DNA of 60,952 nucleotides. Origin: Planctomycetota bacterium (GTDB lineage Bacteria; Planctomycetota; Brocadiia; JAADGH01). Location: positions 40,939 to 101,890 of the forward strand of contig JAADGH010000195.1 of the NCBI GenBank assembly GCA_013152475.1, given 5' to 3'. The notes under the pieces are model-generated. The model saw only the letters and a program-made list of their open reading frames with translations. It was not told the origin of the DNA and ran no database searches. The position numbers and the translations under genes were made by a program. Shown one piece after another: positions 8,167-16,439 of the stretch; within the stretch, counting starts at the first letter, position 1, and each line of letters starts with the position of its first letter.

Positions 8167-9408
8167 ATGCGTCTCGCGCCCATTTTTGCCCTTGTTCTGA
8201 TCGTCTCCCTTTCGCCTTGCTTCGCCAAGTCGGCCCCTGAGTGGCCGCAGTGGATGGGGCCCAACCGAGATGGAAAGTCGCCCGATACGGGACTCCTGAA
8301 GGAATGGCCTGAAGGCGGTCCTCCTCTTGTGTGGAAAGCCAGCGGCATCGGCAAGGGATACTCGAGCGTCGCCGTGGCGAGGGGGATGGTGTACATTACT
8401 GGGGACATCGGCGACGATCTCGTCATTACCGCCTTTGACATGGAGGGGAACGAAAAATGGAAGGTGAAACACGGCCGCGCGTGGCCCGGTGAGAACCGGA
8501 CGTTTCCTGGATCGAGAGCCACGCCGACGATCAGCAGCGGCAGGCTGTATCTCCTCTCCACCCATGGCCTCCTCGGCTGCTATGATGCCAAGAGGGGCAA
8601 GAAGAAGTGGACGTTGGATATCCTCAAGGCCTTCGGCAAAGACAAGCCCCCGGGGTATGGATACTGCGAGTCGGTTTTGGTGGACAAGAAGCTCATCTAC
8701 CTCACCCCCGGCGGCAAAAACTGCATCGTGGCGCTGAGCAAGTCCAACGGAAAGACGGTCTGGATCAGCAAGGGCCTCAGCGACGGCGCCGCCTATTCCT
8801 CGTGCGTGCCCATCACATATAAGCGCGTGCCGATGATTCTTCAGGTTACGAGCCGAGGGATGGTCTGCATCAGCGCCAAGAACGGCCAGTTCTTCTGGCG
8901 GTGCGACCGCGTGAAGGGCGAGGCCCGGGCCGTATGCTCCACGCCGGTTTACCATGACGGCTACTGCTTCGCGGCCAGCGGCTACGGCAACGGGGGAGCC
9001 TGCGTGAAGCTCAGCGTGAAGCGCGGCAAGGTTACGGGTGAGCAGATCTGGGACACGAAGGACATGGTGAACCATCACGGCGGCTACATCATCCACGAGG
9101 GCCACATCTATGGCAACCATGCCGAGGGGTGGAGCTGCCTCGATCTCAAGACGGGAGAGAAGAAGTGGTTCGTCAAGGGCGTCGGCAAGGGATCGCTCTG
9201 CTACGCCGACGGGATGCTGTATCTCTTCGGCGAGCGTGACGGGCGCGTGGGCCTGCTGCCGGCGACGCCGGAAGAGCCGCAGCTCAAGGGGGAGTTCAAG
9301 GTCGAGGGCGAAGGCAAGAGCTGGGCCCATCCGGTGGTGATCGGCGGGCGACTCTACATTCGCTATGATGACAACCTGTATGTGTACGATGTGACCGCCT
9401 CGGAATGA
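8167..9408 (+). CDS. Exported PQQ-like beta-propeller repeat protein (copy 1)
   Basis: The product is 413 residues. The start at 8167 gives a signal peptide (MRLAPIFALVLIVSLSPCFA) and lies 10 nt after GGAGG; the frame extends slightly upstream but without a ribosome site. After the leader comes WPQWMGPNRDGKSPDTGLLKEWPEGGPPLVWKASGIGKGYSSVAVARGMVYITG, the standard opening of the planctomycete 'outer membrane protein assembly factor BamB-like' propeller family. Repeated blades carry G-x-L-Y and tryptophan docking motifs. No dehydrogenase catalytic residues are evident, so the role is probably scaffolding or ligand binding in the periplasm rather than alcohol oxidation. A close paralogue lies at 29606-30835. 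The next gene, mntP, follows after 28 nt. Confidence 0.85.
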   Translation: MRLAPIFALVLIVSLSPCFAKSAPEWPQWMGPNRDGKSPDTGLLKEWPEGGPPLVWKASGIGKGYSSVAVARGMVYITGDIGDDLVITAFDMEGNEKWKVKHGRAWPGENRTFPGSRATPTISSGRLYLLSTHGLLGCYDAKRGKKKWTLDILKAFGKDKPPGYGYCESVLVDKKLIYLTPGGKNCIVALSKSNGKTVWISKGLSDGAAYSSCVPITYKRVPMILQVTSRGMVCISAKNGQFFWRCDRVKGEARAVCSTPVYHDGYCFAASGYGNGGACVKLSVKRGKVTGEQIWDTKDMVNHHGGYIIHEGHIYGNHAEGWSCLDLKTGEKKWFVKGVGKGSLCYADGMLYLFGERDGRVGLLPATPEEPQLKGEFKVEGEGKSWAHPVVIGGRLYIRYDDNLYVYDVTASE

Positions 9409-9436
9409 TCCCGCCACGAGCACATAGACTCAAGTG

Positions 9437-10006
9437 ATGGACACGATCACGCTGCTGTTTATCGCTGTCGGCCTTGCCATGGATGCCTTCGCCGTTTCTG
9501 TGGGAGCGGGGATCGTCCTTGACAAGATCACGGCCCGGCGGACATTCCGTCTCGGCTTCCACTTCGGTCTGTTTCAGTTCATGATGCCCGTCATCGGCTG
9601 GGCGGCTGGCCGGTCGGTCTATACGTGGATTGCCGCGTTCGATCACTGGATTGCCTTTGCGCTTCTCGGCTACATCGGAGCAAGGATGATCCGCGAAGCG
9701 CTGAAGCCGGAGGGGGAGCGGGAGTTCATCGACCCCACGAAGGGCTGGATGTTGGTCACGCTTTCCGTTGCTACGAGCCTCGACGCCCTCGCCGTCGGCC
9801 TCAGCCTCGCGGCGCTGAACGTCAGCATCTGGTACCCGAGTATAATCATCGGCATCGTGGCGGCCACGTTCACCTCAGTGGGTATGCACCTGGGGAAGCA
9901 CGTCGGCCGGGCCTGGGGCAGACGGGCGGAGATCGTTGGCGGGGTTATCCTCTGGATCATCGCCTTCCGGATAGTCATCCAGCATCTTCTGGGTCGCGAG
10001 CCATAG
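9437..10006 (+). CDS. mntP: Manganese efflux pump MntP
   Basis: The product is 189 residues, the usual length for MntP, with about six membrane helices and the duplicated signatures VGLAMDAFAVSVGAGI (N-terminal half) and SVATSLDALAVGLSLAAL (C-terminal half), whose paired aspartates line the transport path. The family exports Mn2+ across the inner membrane. ATG 9437 is chosen over the GTG at 9434, which would add one residue; no strong ribosome site separates them. The gene follows the PQQ gene closely and is probably read from the same promoter. No yybP-ykoY (Mn) riboswitch can fit in the 28-nt gap, so manganese control would have to act elsewhere. Confidence 0.92.
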   Translation: MDTITLLFIAVGLAMDAFAVSVGAGIVLDKITARRTFRLGFHFGLFQFMMPVIGWAAGRSVYTWIAAFDHWIAFALLGYIGARMIREALKPEGEREFIDPTKGWMLVTLSVATSLDALAVGLSLAALNVSIWYPSIIIGIVAATFTSVGMHLGKHVGRAWGRRAEIVGGVILWIIAFRIVIQHLLGREP

Positions 10007-10020
10007 GGTGGGATAAGGAG

Positions 10021-10050
10021 TTGAGAACCCGTTGCGTCGTTTTGTATAAT
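10021..10050 (+). promoter_or_regulatory. Sigma70-like promoter for the 10090 gene
   Basis: TTGAGA (10021-10026), an 18-nt spacer and a perfect TATAAT (10045-10050). The predicted transcription start is near 10057. This gives the downstream gene its own promoter in addition to read-through from mntP. Confidence 0.6.
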
Positions 10051-10089
10051 ATTGGACGTCGGATGTGCACCTTTGAGCAAAGGGAACTC

Positions 10090-11394
10090 ATGGCGCGATA
10101 TCTCACTGCTTTCCTGATACTGGCACTGTCAGCATCCCTGCCAGCGCAAGACAAGGCGAATCTCCTTGCAAATCCCGGCTTTGAGAAGCTGAAGTCCGAT
10201 GGCACGTTCGAGGCGTGGAACGGCTGGAAAAAGAAACCTGAGATCGAACACAAGGTGAGTGATGACGCCCGCTCGGGCAAGCATTGCGCCTACCTCACTA
10301 CTCGCGGCAAGGGCTACCACGGGGGGTATGTGCAGACGGTCAGGCTAAAAGCCGGTTGTCGATACAAGTATTCCGCCTGGATCAAGATCAAAACCCACGG
10401 GGAAGGGGGAAAGGTAAGGTGCTGCTTCCAGGAAACGAGTCGGACAGTTGACGGCAAAAAGAAACGGCGCTTCTTCAATACGGTTGCCAGGGATGTCAAG
10501 GAAGACTGCGACTGGACGTATATGGAAAACATCTTCGATACGCTGCCGGACGAGGATTCGAACTACAGCATCCACGTGGTTCTGGCCTACGACGACGTTG
10601 AGGTATGGGTGGACGATGCACAGTTGATCGACTGCGGTCCCGTGCTGACCATCGACAACGGGAAGATGACGCTGCACTTCGGCGATGGGATCAACATCGT
10701 CTCGACAACGGTTGACAAAAAATCTGTCGGCGGCCTACAGTGCCGCCTGGCTCAGTTCGAGAAGAAGGGTGTGGGATACAAGAAGACCGGTGTGGGCTTT
10801 CCCGGACCGGCGAGGGTGAAGACCTTCGACGTGAAAGAACGGAGCGCATCGAAGTGCGTCGTCGATGTCACATGCCAGTGGACAGAGTCGAGGGAAACGG
10901 AGCGCAAGTTCGAGGCCGTTTACCGGATCACGGTCGCGGCGGGACAGCCGTGGTTTGAAAGTCGGCTGATCTCGATTAAAAACACAGACCGCGTGCCCTA
11001 CGTCGTCCGAGGATATTATCAGCAGCTTCAGCCTGCCGACTCCAAGAAGGCCAAGCCGCGTTGCTTCGAGGCGTGCGCCGTGTGGTGTCAGGCGCCGAAG
11101 GCGATGGGTGTGGCGATCCGGAACCCGGGGGACTTTGCCCTGGCCTTGCGGATGGACAACGGATTGGCCCGGGGCGATGTGACCCGTGAGCTCCGCGTCA
11201 CCTTGCCGCCGGGACAGACCTGGCAGGGGCAGGAGCCGGGCGTGTTCGTGTTCCTGATGGACGCAACCTCCGACCGCGCCGCGATCGAGATGCGCCAGAA
11301 GATCCTCTCACGTCCGGCGCCGGCGGGAACATTGACGTACTACGAAGCAGACGCCGAGAAAGAAACAACGAAAAAGGAACAGACGAAGCAGTGA
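10090..11394 (+). CDS. Exported protein with N-terminal carbohydrate-binding-like module
   Basis: The product is 434 residues. ATG 10090 gives a signal peptide (MARYLTAFLILALSASLPAQ) and lies 40 nt after a TATAAT box; the open frame reaches far upstream but overlaps mntP there. The mature N-terminus (ANLLANPGFEKLKSDGTFEAWNGW...GKHCAYLTTRGKG...YVQTVRLKAGCRYKYSAWIK) is the classic CBM4/9-like beta-sandwich pattern. The remaining roughly 270 residues look beta-rich and resemble galactose-mutarotase-like or glycosidase accessory sandwiches, but I see no catalytic motif. The likely role is binding polysaccharide outside the cytoplasm. Its stop overlaps the GTG of the next gene. Confidence 0.75.
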   Translation: MARYLTAFLILALSASLPAQDKANLLANPGFEKLKSDGTFEAWNGWKKKPEIEHKVSDDARSGKHCAYLTTRGKGYHGGYVQTVRLKAGCRYKYSAWIKIKTHGEGGKVRCCFQETSRTVDGKKKRRFFNTVARDVKEDCDWTYMENIFDTLPDEDSNYSIHVVLAYDDVEVWVDDAQLIDCGPVLTIDNGKMTLHFGDGINIVSTTVDKKSVGGLQCRLAQFEKKGVGYKKTGVGFPGPARVKTFDVKERSASKCVVDVTCQWTESRETERKFEAVYRITVAAGQPWFESRLISIKNTDRVPYVVRGYYQQLQPADSKKAKPRCFEACAVWCQAPKAMGVAIRNPGDFALALRMDNGLARGDVTRELRVTLPPGQTWQGQEPGVFVFLMDATSDRAAIEMRQKILSRPAPAGTLTYYEADAEKETTKKEQTKQ

Positions 11395-11648
11395 GCTATG
11401 AAAAGTGGGCGGAGCCCATCCACGACAACGATCACGGGAAATGCGACGAGTGCGATGTGGAGGCCGTCGCCACGATCTTCGAGCCGTGCATGGATAGTGA
11501 CAGGGCGGCCCAGCGAAGGGTCGGGCGTCTGTGCAAGCAATGCCTGTCCTACCACGATGAGATCTACGACACCATCTACGAAGATATGTGCATCTCCGGC
11601 ATGACCATCGAGCGCATCAAGGCGGCATTTGCAGAGAGGCGATCGTAG
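11391..11648 (+). CDS. Small cysteine-rich, Zn-ribbon-like protein
   Basis: The product is 85 residues, acidic, with no signal peptide. The GTG start sits in a GTGA overlap with the upstream stop, which supports real coupled translation. Cysteines at 18, 21, 48 and 51 form two CXXC knuckles (CDEC, CKQC), with another at 33, as in a structural zinc ribbon. It ends 3 nt before the convergent lipoprotein gene. No family is recognised; it could be a regulatory or metal-binding accessory of the upstream protein, but that is a guess. Confidence 0.6.
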   Translation: MSYEKWAEPIHDNDHGKCDECDVEAVATIFEPCMDSDRAAQRRVGRLCKQCLSYHDEIYDTIYEDMCISGMTIERIKAAFAERRS

Positions 11649-11651
11649 CCC

Positions 11652-13544
11652 CTATTTTTTGTTCTTGTTCTCCTCGGGCTTGGCCGGCGCCTTGGATGGC
11701 GCGGCGGGAATGGACTTCTGCTGCGTCGGTTTGTTCTCCTCGAGCCGGGGCTTGATCTCCATCGGCTTTGTCTCTCGAAGCACAGAGCCCTTTTTCTTGT
11801 TTACGGGTCTCTGCTCTGGTTTTTCGGGTTTGGGTTTTTCTGCCTTCCCGGGTTCTGCCTTGGGCTGTTCGAGCTCGGCCTCTTTCTTGGCGGGTTTTTT
11901 GAAGAAGAACAGGAACGGCTCCTCCCCCTTCTTTTTCTTCTTTCTATCTTCTCTCTTTTTCTTGGCGTCCCTGCTGAAGAAGAACAGGAAGCGCTTCTTT
12001 TCTTTCTTCTGCTTCGGCTCCGCCTTTTTTGCCTCCGGCTTCCCCTTCACGGAAATTGCTTTGGTTTCGACCTTCTTGGGTTCCGGTTTGGATGCCTTGG
12101 GTTCGGCTACCTTCGCCTTGGACCTTTCCTTTGTGGGGGCCGGTTTGGTTTTCACCTTCTCAGGTTCCGGCTCCAGCTTCCTCGGAGCGACCGTCTTTAC
12201 CTTTGCCTTTTTCTGCGGAGCTGCGGCCTTCGTTTTCACCTTATTGGCCTTGACCGCCTTTGGCTTTGACTTTGGCTTTTCTCTTACACGCACGGGTTTC
12301 TTTGGGGGTGTCGTCTTTTTCTCCGCCCTCGGTTTTTTGGCTGGAATGGTGCCGAACTCCTTCGGCAGTTTTACCACCGTCACTTCATCCTTCATCAGGT
12401 TTGGTGCGAGGGGGGAGAGCTGCGGGACCACAAGCAGATAACTCCCGTCGGACATCTGTCGCACCGCAATACCGGCACAAGCGGTGAATCTTACATTGGG
12501 TTCCAGCGGCACACGCATCGCTTTGCCGCCGGGGATCGTCACCATGATGTAGTGGGGCTCGTAGAGCACCTGCGTTTCCAGTCGGGTGCCGTCCGGCAGG
12601 AAAGCAAGGCCATCCAACGCGCCGAAGCCGGAGGCGATGGGTTTGGGGCACACACCGGCGACAAAATCGCTCTTCCGGAGTCGGAATGTCGCCCCCTTGT
12701 CGGGGTCTTCGACGCCGGCCGCGAGGCCGACCGTGTTCACATAGATCGACTGGTCTGTGGGACAGACAGCGACGCCGGCGGGTCCGCCGGGGATGGGAAT
12801 AAAAAGCGGCTTTTCCTTGAGCCGCCTCTCCGAGGCAAGATCATCGATGGCCCCATGCGGGACCATCATCACGCCGGGGACCGTGTCCATGGGCGGGATG
12901 AGCGAGTCGCCGCCCACACCGGTCTCGGCGACATACAGATTTCCTTCCTTGTCGAAGGCCATGCCATTGGGTTGGGTCGCCGGGGCGCCGCTGACCTGCT
13001 CCAGGTAGGAATGCCTCCCCCAACTGATGGCCCCCAGCAATCTACCGTTGACATCGAAGGCGATGATCTCCGAAGTCAGCCGGATCGAGTCCGTGATCGG
13101 GGTCCCGTCCGGCTCGGCCATAGGCAGGTTGCCTTTGCAGACGAAGATCGTCCCTGCGGGGAACATCTTTGTGGCCTTCGGGAGGACGGCCATGCCGAGT
13201 GGACCGGTCATGCCCTCGATGAGTTTGCGATTCACCATCTTCAGCTTTCCGCCGGGCTGGACTTCCAGCTTGCTGATGAACCCGCCGTGCTCGACGAAGT
13301 GGAACCCTCTATCCGGCCTGCCGAGCTCGGCGGCGTTGCTAACAAGCACGTATTTCCCATCCGCGGTAAACACAGCGCTTTCGGCATTGTCGAACGATTT
13401 GAGCTGCTGAATCACCGCTCCCTTCCGCGCGTAATCGCGCGGGGGCCGAGGCGTGCGACGCAGCACTCCGCATCCGGCCGCCCCGAGAACCACCACCAAG
13501 GCCGTAAGGCATGAGACTGTTTGTGTTGCCGACCTTCGATTCAT
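11652..13544 (-). CDS. Lipoprotein with NHL/SMP-30-like propeller and long Lys/Pro-rich tail containing two FLFFF motifs
   Basis: The product is 630 residues. ATG 13544 is preceded by AGGAGA. The N-terminus (SCLTALVVVLGAAGCGV) is a lipoprotein signal with cysteine near residue 25. Residues about 50-390 form a six-bladed-propeller-like domain of the NHL/gluconolactonase type (AESAVFTADGKYVLVSN, PNGMAFDKEGNLYVAETG, LDGLAFLPDG). From about 395 to the end the chain is low-complexity: K, P, E and A repeats interrupted by RFLFFFSR and PFLFFFKK. The tail is highly basic and probably disordered; it could bind the cell wall, polyanions or membrane. The gene probably forms an operon with the AsmA-like gene 39 nt upstream. 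Confidence 0.75.
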   Translation of the reverse strand: MNRRSATQTVSCLTALVVVLGAAGCGVLRRTPRPPRDYARKGAVIQQLKSFDNAESAVFTADGKYVLVSNAAELGRPDRGFHFVEHGGFISKLEVQPGGKLKMVNRKLIEGMTGPLGMAVLPKATKMFPAGTIFVCKGNLPMAEPDGTPITDSIRLTSEIIAFDVNGRLLGAISWGRHSYLEQVSGAPATQPNGMAFDKEGNLYVAETGVGGDSLIPPMDTVPGVMMVPHGAIDDLASERRLKEKPLFIPIPGGPAGVAVCPTDQSIYVNTVGLAAGVEDPDKGATFRLRKSDFVAGVCPKPIASGFGALDGLAFLPDGTRLETQVLYEPHYIMVTIPGGKAMRVPLEPNVRFTACAGIAVRQMSDGSYLLVVPQLSPLAPNLMKDEVTVVKLPKEFGTIPAKKPRAEKKTTPPKKPVRVREKPKSKPKAVKANKVKTKAAAPQKKAKVKTVAPRKLEPEPEKVKTKPAPTKERSKAKVAEPKASKPEPKKVETKAISVKGKPEAKKAEPKQKKEKKRFLFFFSRDAKKKREDRKKKKKGEEPFLFFFKKPAKKEAELEQPKAEPGKAEKPKPEKPEQRPVNKKKGSVLRETKPMEIKPRLEENKPTQQKSIPAAPSKAPAKPEENKNKK

Positions 13545-13583
13545 TCTCCTGTCTCCCGATTCTGCATGTCCTTTCCCAAAGCA

Positions 13584-14678
13584 TTAGCGTGAGAGCTTCT
13601 CGTGCAGCCAGTTGGCAAAGCCGGTCATACCATCCTGCATTATGCTCATCCAGAAGTCTTTCATGAATCCCGCGATCAACTCGTCGAGGTCCTCGCTCGT
13701 ATGCCATCCCGCCCCAGACAGCTTCAGCGCCAGATCGAAGTTCCCCCCCTTCCGGTTTACGTACTTGACGAGGTCCTTGACGGGAAGCAGGAAGAAGGTC
13801 TTTCTCCGGCTGTTTGGATTGCGCTCGATCTCCAAACCGGAGACCTTGACCGTCACCATCGTGTTTCCATCGGCAAGGAGGTCCGCGGTCACGTCCATCA
13901 CGCCGCTCTTGATGACAATGGCGTCTATCGGCAGGAACCCCGTGTTGAGGCTTCTCATGTCGAGATTCGTGAAGCTGACCGTCGAAGCGCCAGGGCTGTG
14001 GAATTTTCTGAAGGTGCCCTTGAATCCCCCTGCACGCAAGTCGCCCTCGATATTCGCCCCCACCAGCAAGCGATAGAACCGGCTGATCGATACATCCGTG
14101 GCATGGTACTTCAACTTTTTGAGCTCGACAAGGCTTTGGACCTTTCCCCGGGTCTCCTTGTATGCGAAGCTCCCATCTTCGATGGTCAGGTCCTGGATGA
14201 CGAAGTCAAAGGGCCGGTCCTCTTCATCCTTCTTCGGCGACCGGCTGGCGAGTTTCTTGATTCGCGTGGGGAGCAGATCGGCGAGAGTGGGCAGGTTCTC
14301 CCCTTTGGGAATCTCCCTGTCGGTGCGCACGATGGTGACGGCGGGTTTTTCCACGTGGACCTTCAGGAAATCGAGCTGCCTCACAATGAGTTTCTCGACG
14401 CTCACCTTGGCGTCGATGTGGTCCGTGACGAATCGGAAATGGGTCCCCTTGTCCTCTTTTGTGATGGTCACCCCCTCCAGCCTCACCTCTCCGGCGAAGG
14501 GCCGGATCTCGGCCCGCTGAATCTCCGTCTTCGCCTCCGCACTTTCCTCGATCTGCGCAGCGATTTGGCGGGTCACAAAGGCAGAGTCGATCGTGGCGAG
14601 AGACAAAATACACAGCCCCATCAGGAGCAACACCACCGCGACAGGCAGGAGGACCCGCATTTTCCGAGACAATGTCAT
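13584..14678 (-). CDS. AsmA-like (DUF748-type) membrane-anchored protein
   Basis: The product is 364 residues. It has one N-terminal membrane segment (MRVLLPVAVVLLLMGLCILSLATID) followed by a beta-rich periplasmic region with AsmA-type features: RAEIRPFAGEVRLEGVTITKED, FDFVIQDLTIEDGSFAYKE, FTNLDMRSL. These proteins belong to the bridge-like lipid-transfer family and influence movement of phospholipids or other lipids between membranes. The open frame begins at 14735, but a TTGATA-17-TAGAAT promoter runs through its first codons, so I use ATG 14678. The lipoprotein gene follows 39 nt downstream. Confidence 0.7.
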   Translation of the reverse strand: MTLSRKMRVLLPVAVVLLLMGLCILSLATIDSAFVTRQIAAQIEESAEAKTEIQRAEIRPFAGEVRLEGVTITKEDKGTHFRFVTDHIDAKVSVEKLIVRQLDFLKVHVEKPAVTIVRTDREIPKGENLPTLADLLPTRIKKLASRSPKKDEEDRPFDFVIQDLTIEDGSFAYKETRGKVQSLVELKKLKYHATDVSISRFYRLLVGANIEGDLRAGGFKGTFRKFHSPGASTVSFTNLDMRSLNTGFLPIDAIVIKSGVMDVTADLLADGNTMVTVKVSGLEIERNPNSRRKTFFLLPVKDLVKYVNRKGGNFDLALKLSGAGWHTSEDLDELIAGFMKDFWMSIMQDGMTGFANWLHEKLSR

Positions 14679-14725
14679 GACTCTTCGCACCGCGTGGAGA
14701 AGCGTCGCCAGACCAATTGAGCGAA

Positions 14726-14754
14726 ATTCTACCATGTTCGGGAAGATTTATCAA
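14726..14754 (-). promoter_or_regulatory. Sigma70-like promoter for the AsmA-like/lipoprotein pair
   Basis: On the minus strand, TTGATA (14749-14754), a 17-nt spacer and TAGAAT (14726-14731). The predicted transcription start is near 14719, downstream of the ATG at 14735, which argues for the later start at 14678. Confidence 0.5.
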
Positions 14755-14784
14755 TTGTCTTGGCACAGACGGAGAGATTTCGGG

Positions 14785-16218
14785 TCAGAAGGCGATCGCG
14801 AATCGCAGACCGCCGACCAGGGCATCCTTGCCGTCGCCGCCTGGGTTAAGGATATATTGAATATCCGGTTGGACCGTTAGGTAGGGAGTGACCTGCATCT
14901 TGTAGAAACATTCCATTGCGGTTTCGTGGGTGCGTCCGTCAATCCTTTTCATCCGCCAGCTCAGACGGGCGTGGGCCAGAGCGATGCCGAAGACATCGGC
15001 GTCGCGCCCGGGGATCAGTCCCGTGTAGGTCATGCCCGCGCCGTAATAATGGGCGATCTCATTCCGATCCGCCGGGGCCCATCCGAACTGCCCGAAGACG
15101 GCCAGCCCCTGTTCGTCCGCTTCATAGGCGCTCTCGCGAAAGAGGACCTGATCGATGCCAGCGTAAAGGCCGTAGTTCCGGGTGAAGATGCGGGGGGTGG
15201 GTTGGTCCTGTGCCGGTGTTGGCGCGATCTTTTCGAAATGATCGTCGCTGTGATGCCAGAAGCCGAAGGAGTATTTTCCCGGAAGGCGTCCACCCTTTCC
15301 GAACGCGGGCTTCAACGCGGCTTCGACGACCGAGAACGTCCCGCCTTCGCCGTCGAAGGCGCTGCTGAAGCCCCACTGCCCTCCGTCGGAGTCACCATCA
15401 TAGATGCCGCCACCGACCCAGAGCCAGTCCGCGGGTTCGAGGAAAAAGGCAATACCGAGGCCGGGATCGGGAAAGGTCGGCATGGGGATCGTTGGAGGCA
15501 GCCCAAACGAGGAATTGATAAAGTCCAACCCATGATCCACAACCGCAAAGCTGGTATTGCCATCCTGCTTTCCTGCCCGGATGCGAAGTGTGTTGTTGAA
15601 CAGGCTCTGTTCATACCAGTATTCGCTCACTTGGGTGAAGGGCTGTGCATCCAGATTGCTGAGGAACTGGAGATCGCCCACATGCCGTTCGGTGATGGCC
15701 CGGCCTGTCAATTGCTCGCCATAGACAAAAAACGTCCCCCCCGGCCAGAGGCCGAGTTTCTCCGTGTCGAGGGTCAGCGTCATGTCCAGGTTGCTCAGGT
15801 ATTCCGTGGCATCGTTGGTATTTATCCCGCCATGCCAGTTTGAAAACACCTCGCCGGTGTAGATCACCTCCGGTGTAATGCCCCCCTCATTCAGCCGATT
15901 GCGCAGCCCCCCCCAATCTCCTGTTGCGTGGCGCCACTGCCAAAGGGGCTTGGTGAAATTGTCGATTGAACGCGTCGGCTCGGCCGATGCCTTGCCCCGC
16001 CCCGCTCGTCCGGCGTGGAGGGGGGTCTGCTCAAGACCCGGGTTGGCCGCCATGGAGCCCTTGGTCTTGCCGTCCGCCACAGACGTCTGGGGAAAGACCA
16101 ATGAGGGAAAAAGAAGGGTACAGATGAAGCACAGGCAGAACGGCAGCACACACGGTCCGGTCCCTGCCGTCCTGTCACTGCATGCCCGGCATGCTTTTGG
16201 GCCTATATCGCTCCACAT
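14785..16218 (-). CDS. Carbohydrate-selective porin, OprB family
   Basis: The product is 477 residues from ATG 16218. The start is uncertain: a TTG at 16290 and an ATG at 16260 are in frame, but 16218 places the hydrophobic signal segment (VLPFCLCFICTLLFPSLVF) closest to the N-terminus. The mature part shows the OprB pattern: WGGLRNRLNEGGITPEVIYTGEVFSNWHGG, YLSNLDMTLTLDTEKLGLWPGGTFFVYGE, IRAGKQDGNTSFAVV, and an alternating C-terminal strand ending in aromatic Phe (LRFAIAF). It forms an outer-membrane beta-barrel for passive sugar uptake, implying a Gram-negative-type outer membrane. A strong promoter lies just upstream. Confidence 0.88.
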   Translation of the reverse strand: MWSDIGPKACRACSDRTAGTGPCVLPFCLCFICTLLFPSLVFPQTSVADGKTKGSMAANPGLEQTPLHAGRAGRGKASAEPTRSIDNFTKPLWQWRHATGDWGGLRNRLNEGGITPEVIYTGEVFSNWHGGINTNDATEYLSNLDMTLTLDTEKLGLWPGGTFFVYGEQLTGRAITERHVGDLQFLSNLDAQPFTQVSEYWYEQSLFNNTLRIRAGKQDGNTSFAVVDHGLDFINSSFGLPPTIPMPTFPDPGLGIAFFLEPADWLWVGGGIYDGDSDGGQWGFSSAFDGEGGTFSVVEAALKPAFGKGGRLPGKYSFGFWHHSDDHFEKIAPTPAQDQPTPRIFTRNYGLYAGIDQVLFRESAYEADEQGLAVFGQFGWAPADRNEIAHYYGAGMTYTGLIPGRDADVFGIALAHARLSWRMKRIDGRTHETAMECFYKMQVTPYLTVQPDIQYILNPGGDGKDALVGGLRFAIAF

Positions 16219-16305
16219 GTCTTCGTGTCCGCTCAGCAAAAAGCCACGCAAGGGTACCATGTTGTTACAGGATAGGTTCACAACACGCAAAGTTAGCTAT
16301 GGAGA

Positions 16306-16335
16306 ATAATATACGTCTCGGCTATATTTTGTCAA
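16306..16335 (-). promoter_or_regulatory. Strong sigma70-like promoter for the OprB porin gene
   Basis: On the minus strand, a perfect TTGACA (16330-16335), an 18-nt spacer and TATTAT (16306-16311). It lies in an unusually AT-rich patch for this window. The predicted transcription start is near 16299. Confidence 0.7.
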
Positions 16336-16439
16336 GAGAAAAATACTATGGTATCGCAACGGGGGATTAGAACGCTAATATCGAGCCGATTTCTGAGTTA
16401 TTCTGAGGAAGGAGAGGCCATTTTCGAAAGGAATGACTT

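Noticed and set aside
8146..9423. 425-residue minus-strand frame opposite PQQ copy 1, and a similar plus-strand frame opposite copy 2 (29681-30898)
   Set aside because: Both are mirror images of the two paralogous PQQ genes, so their similarity to each other only reflects the sense proteins.
9409..9436. yybP-ykoY manganese riboswitch before mntP
   Set aside because: The gap is only 28 nt, too short for this element, and the PQQ gene lies directly upstream.
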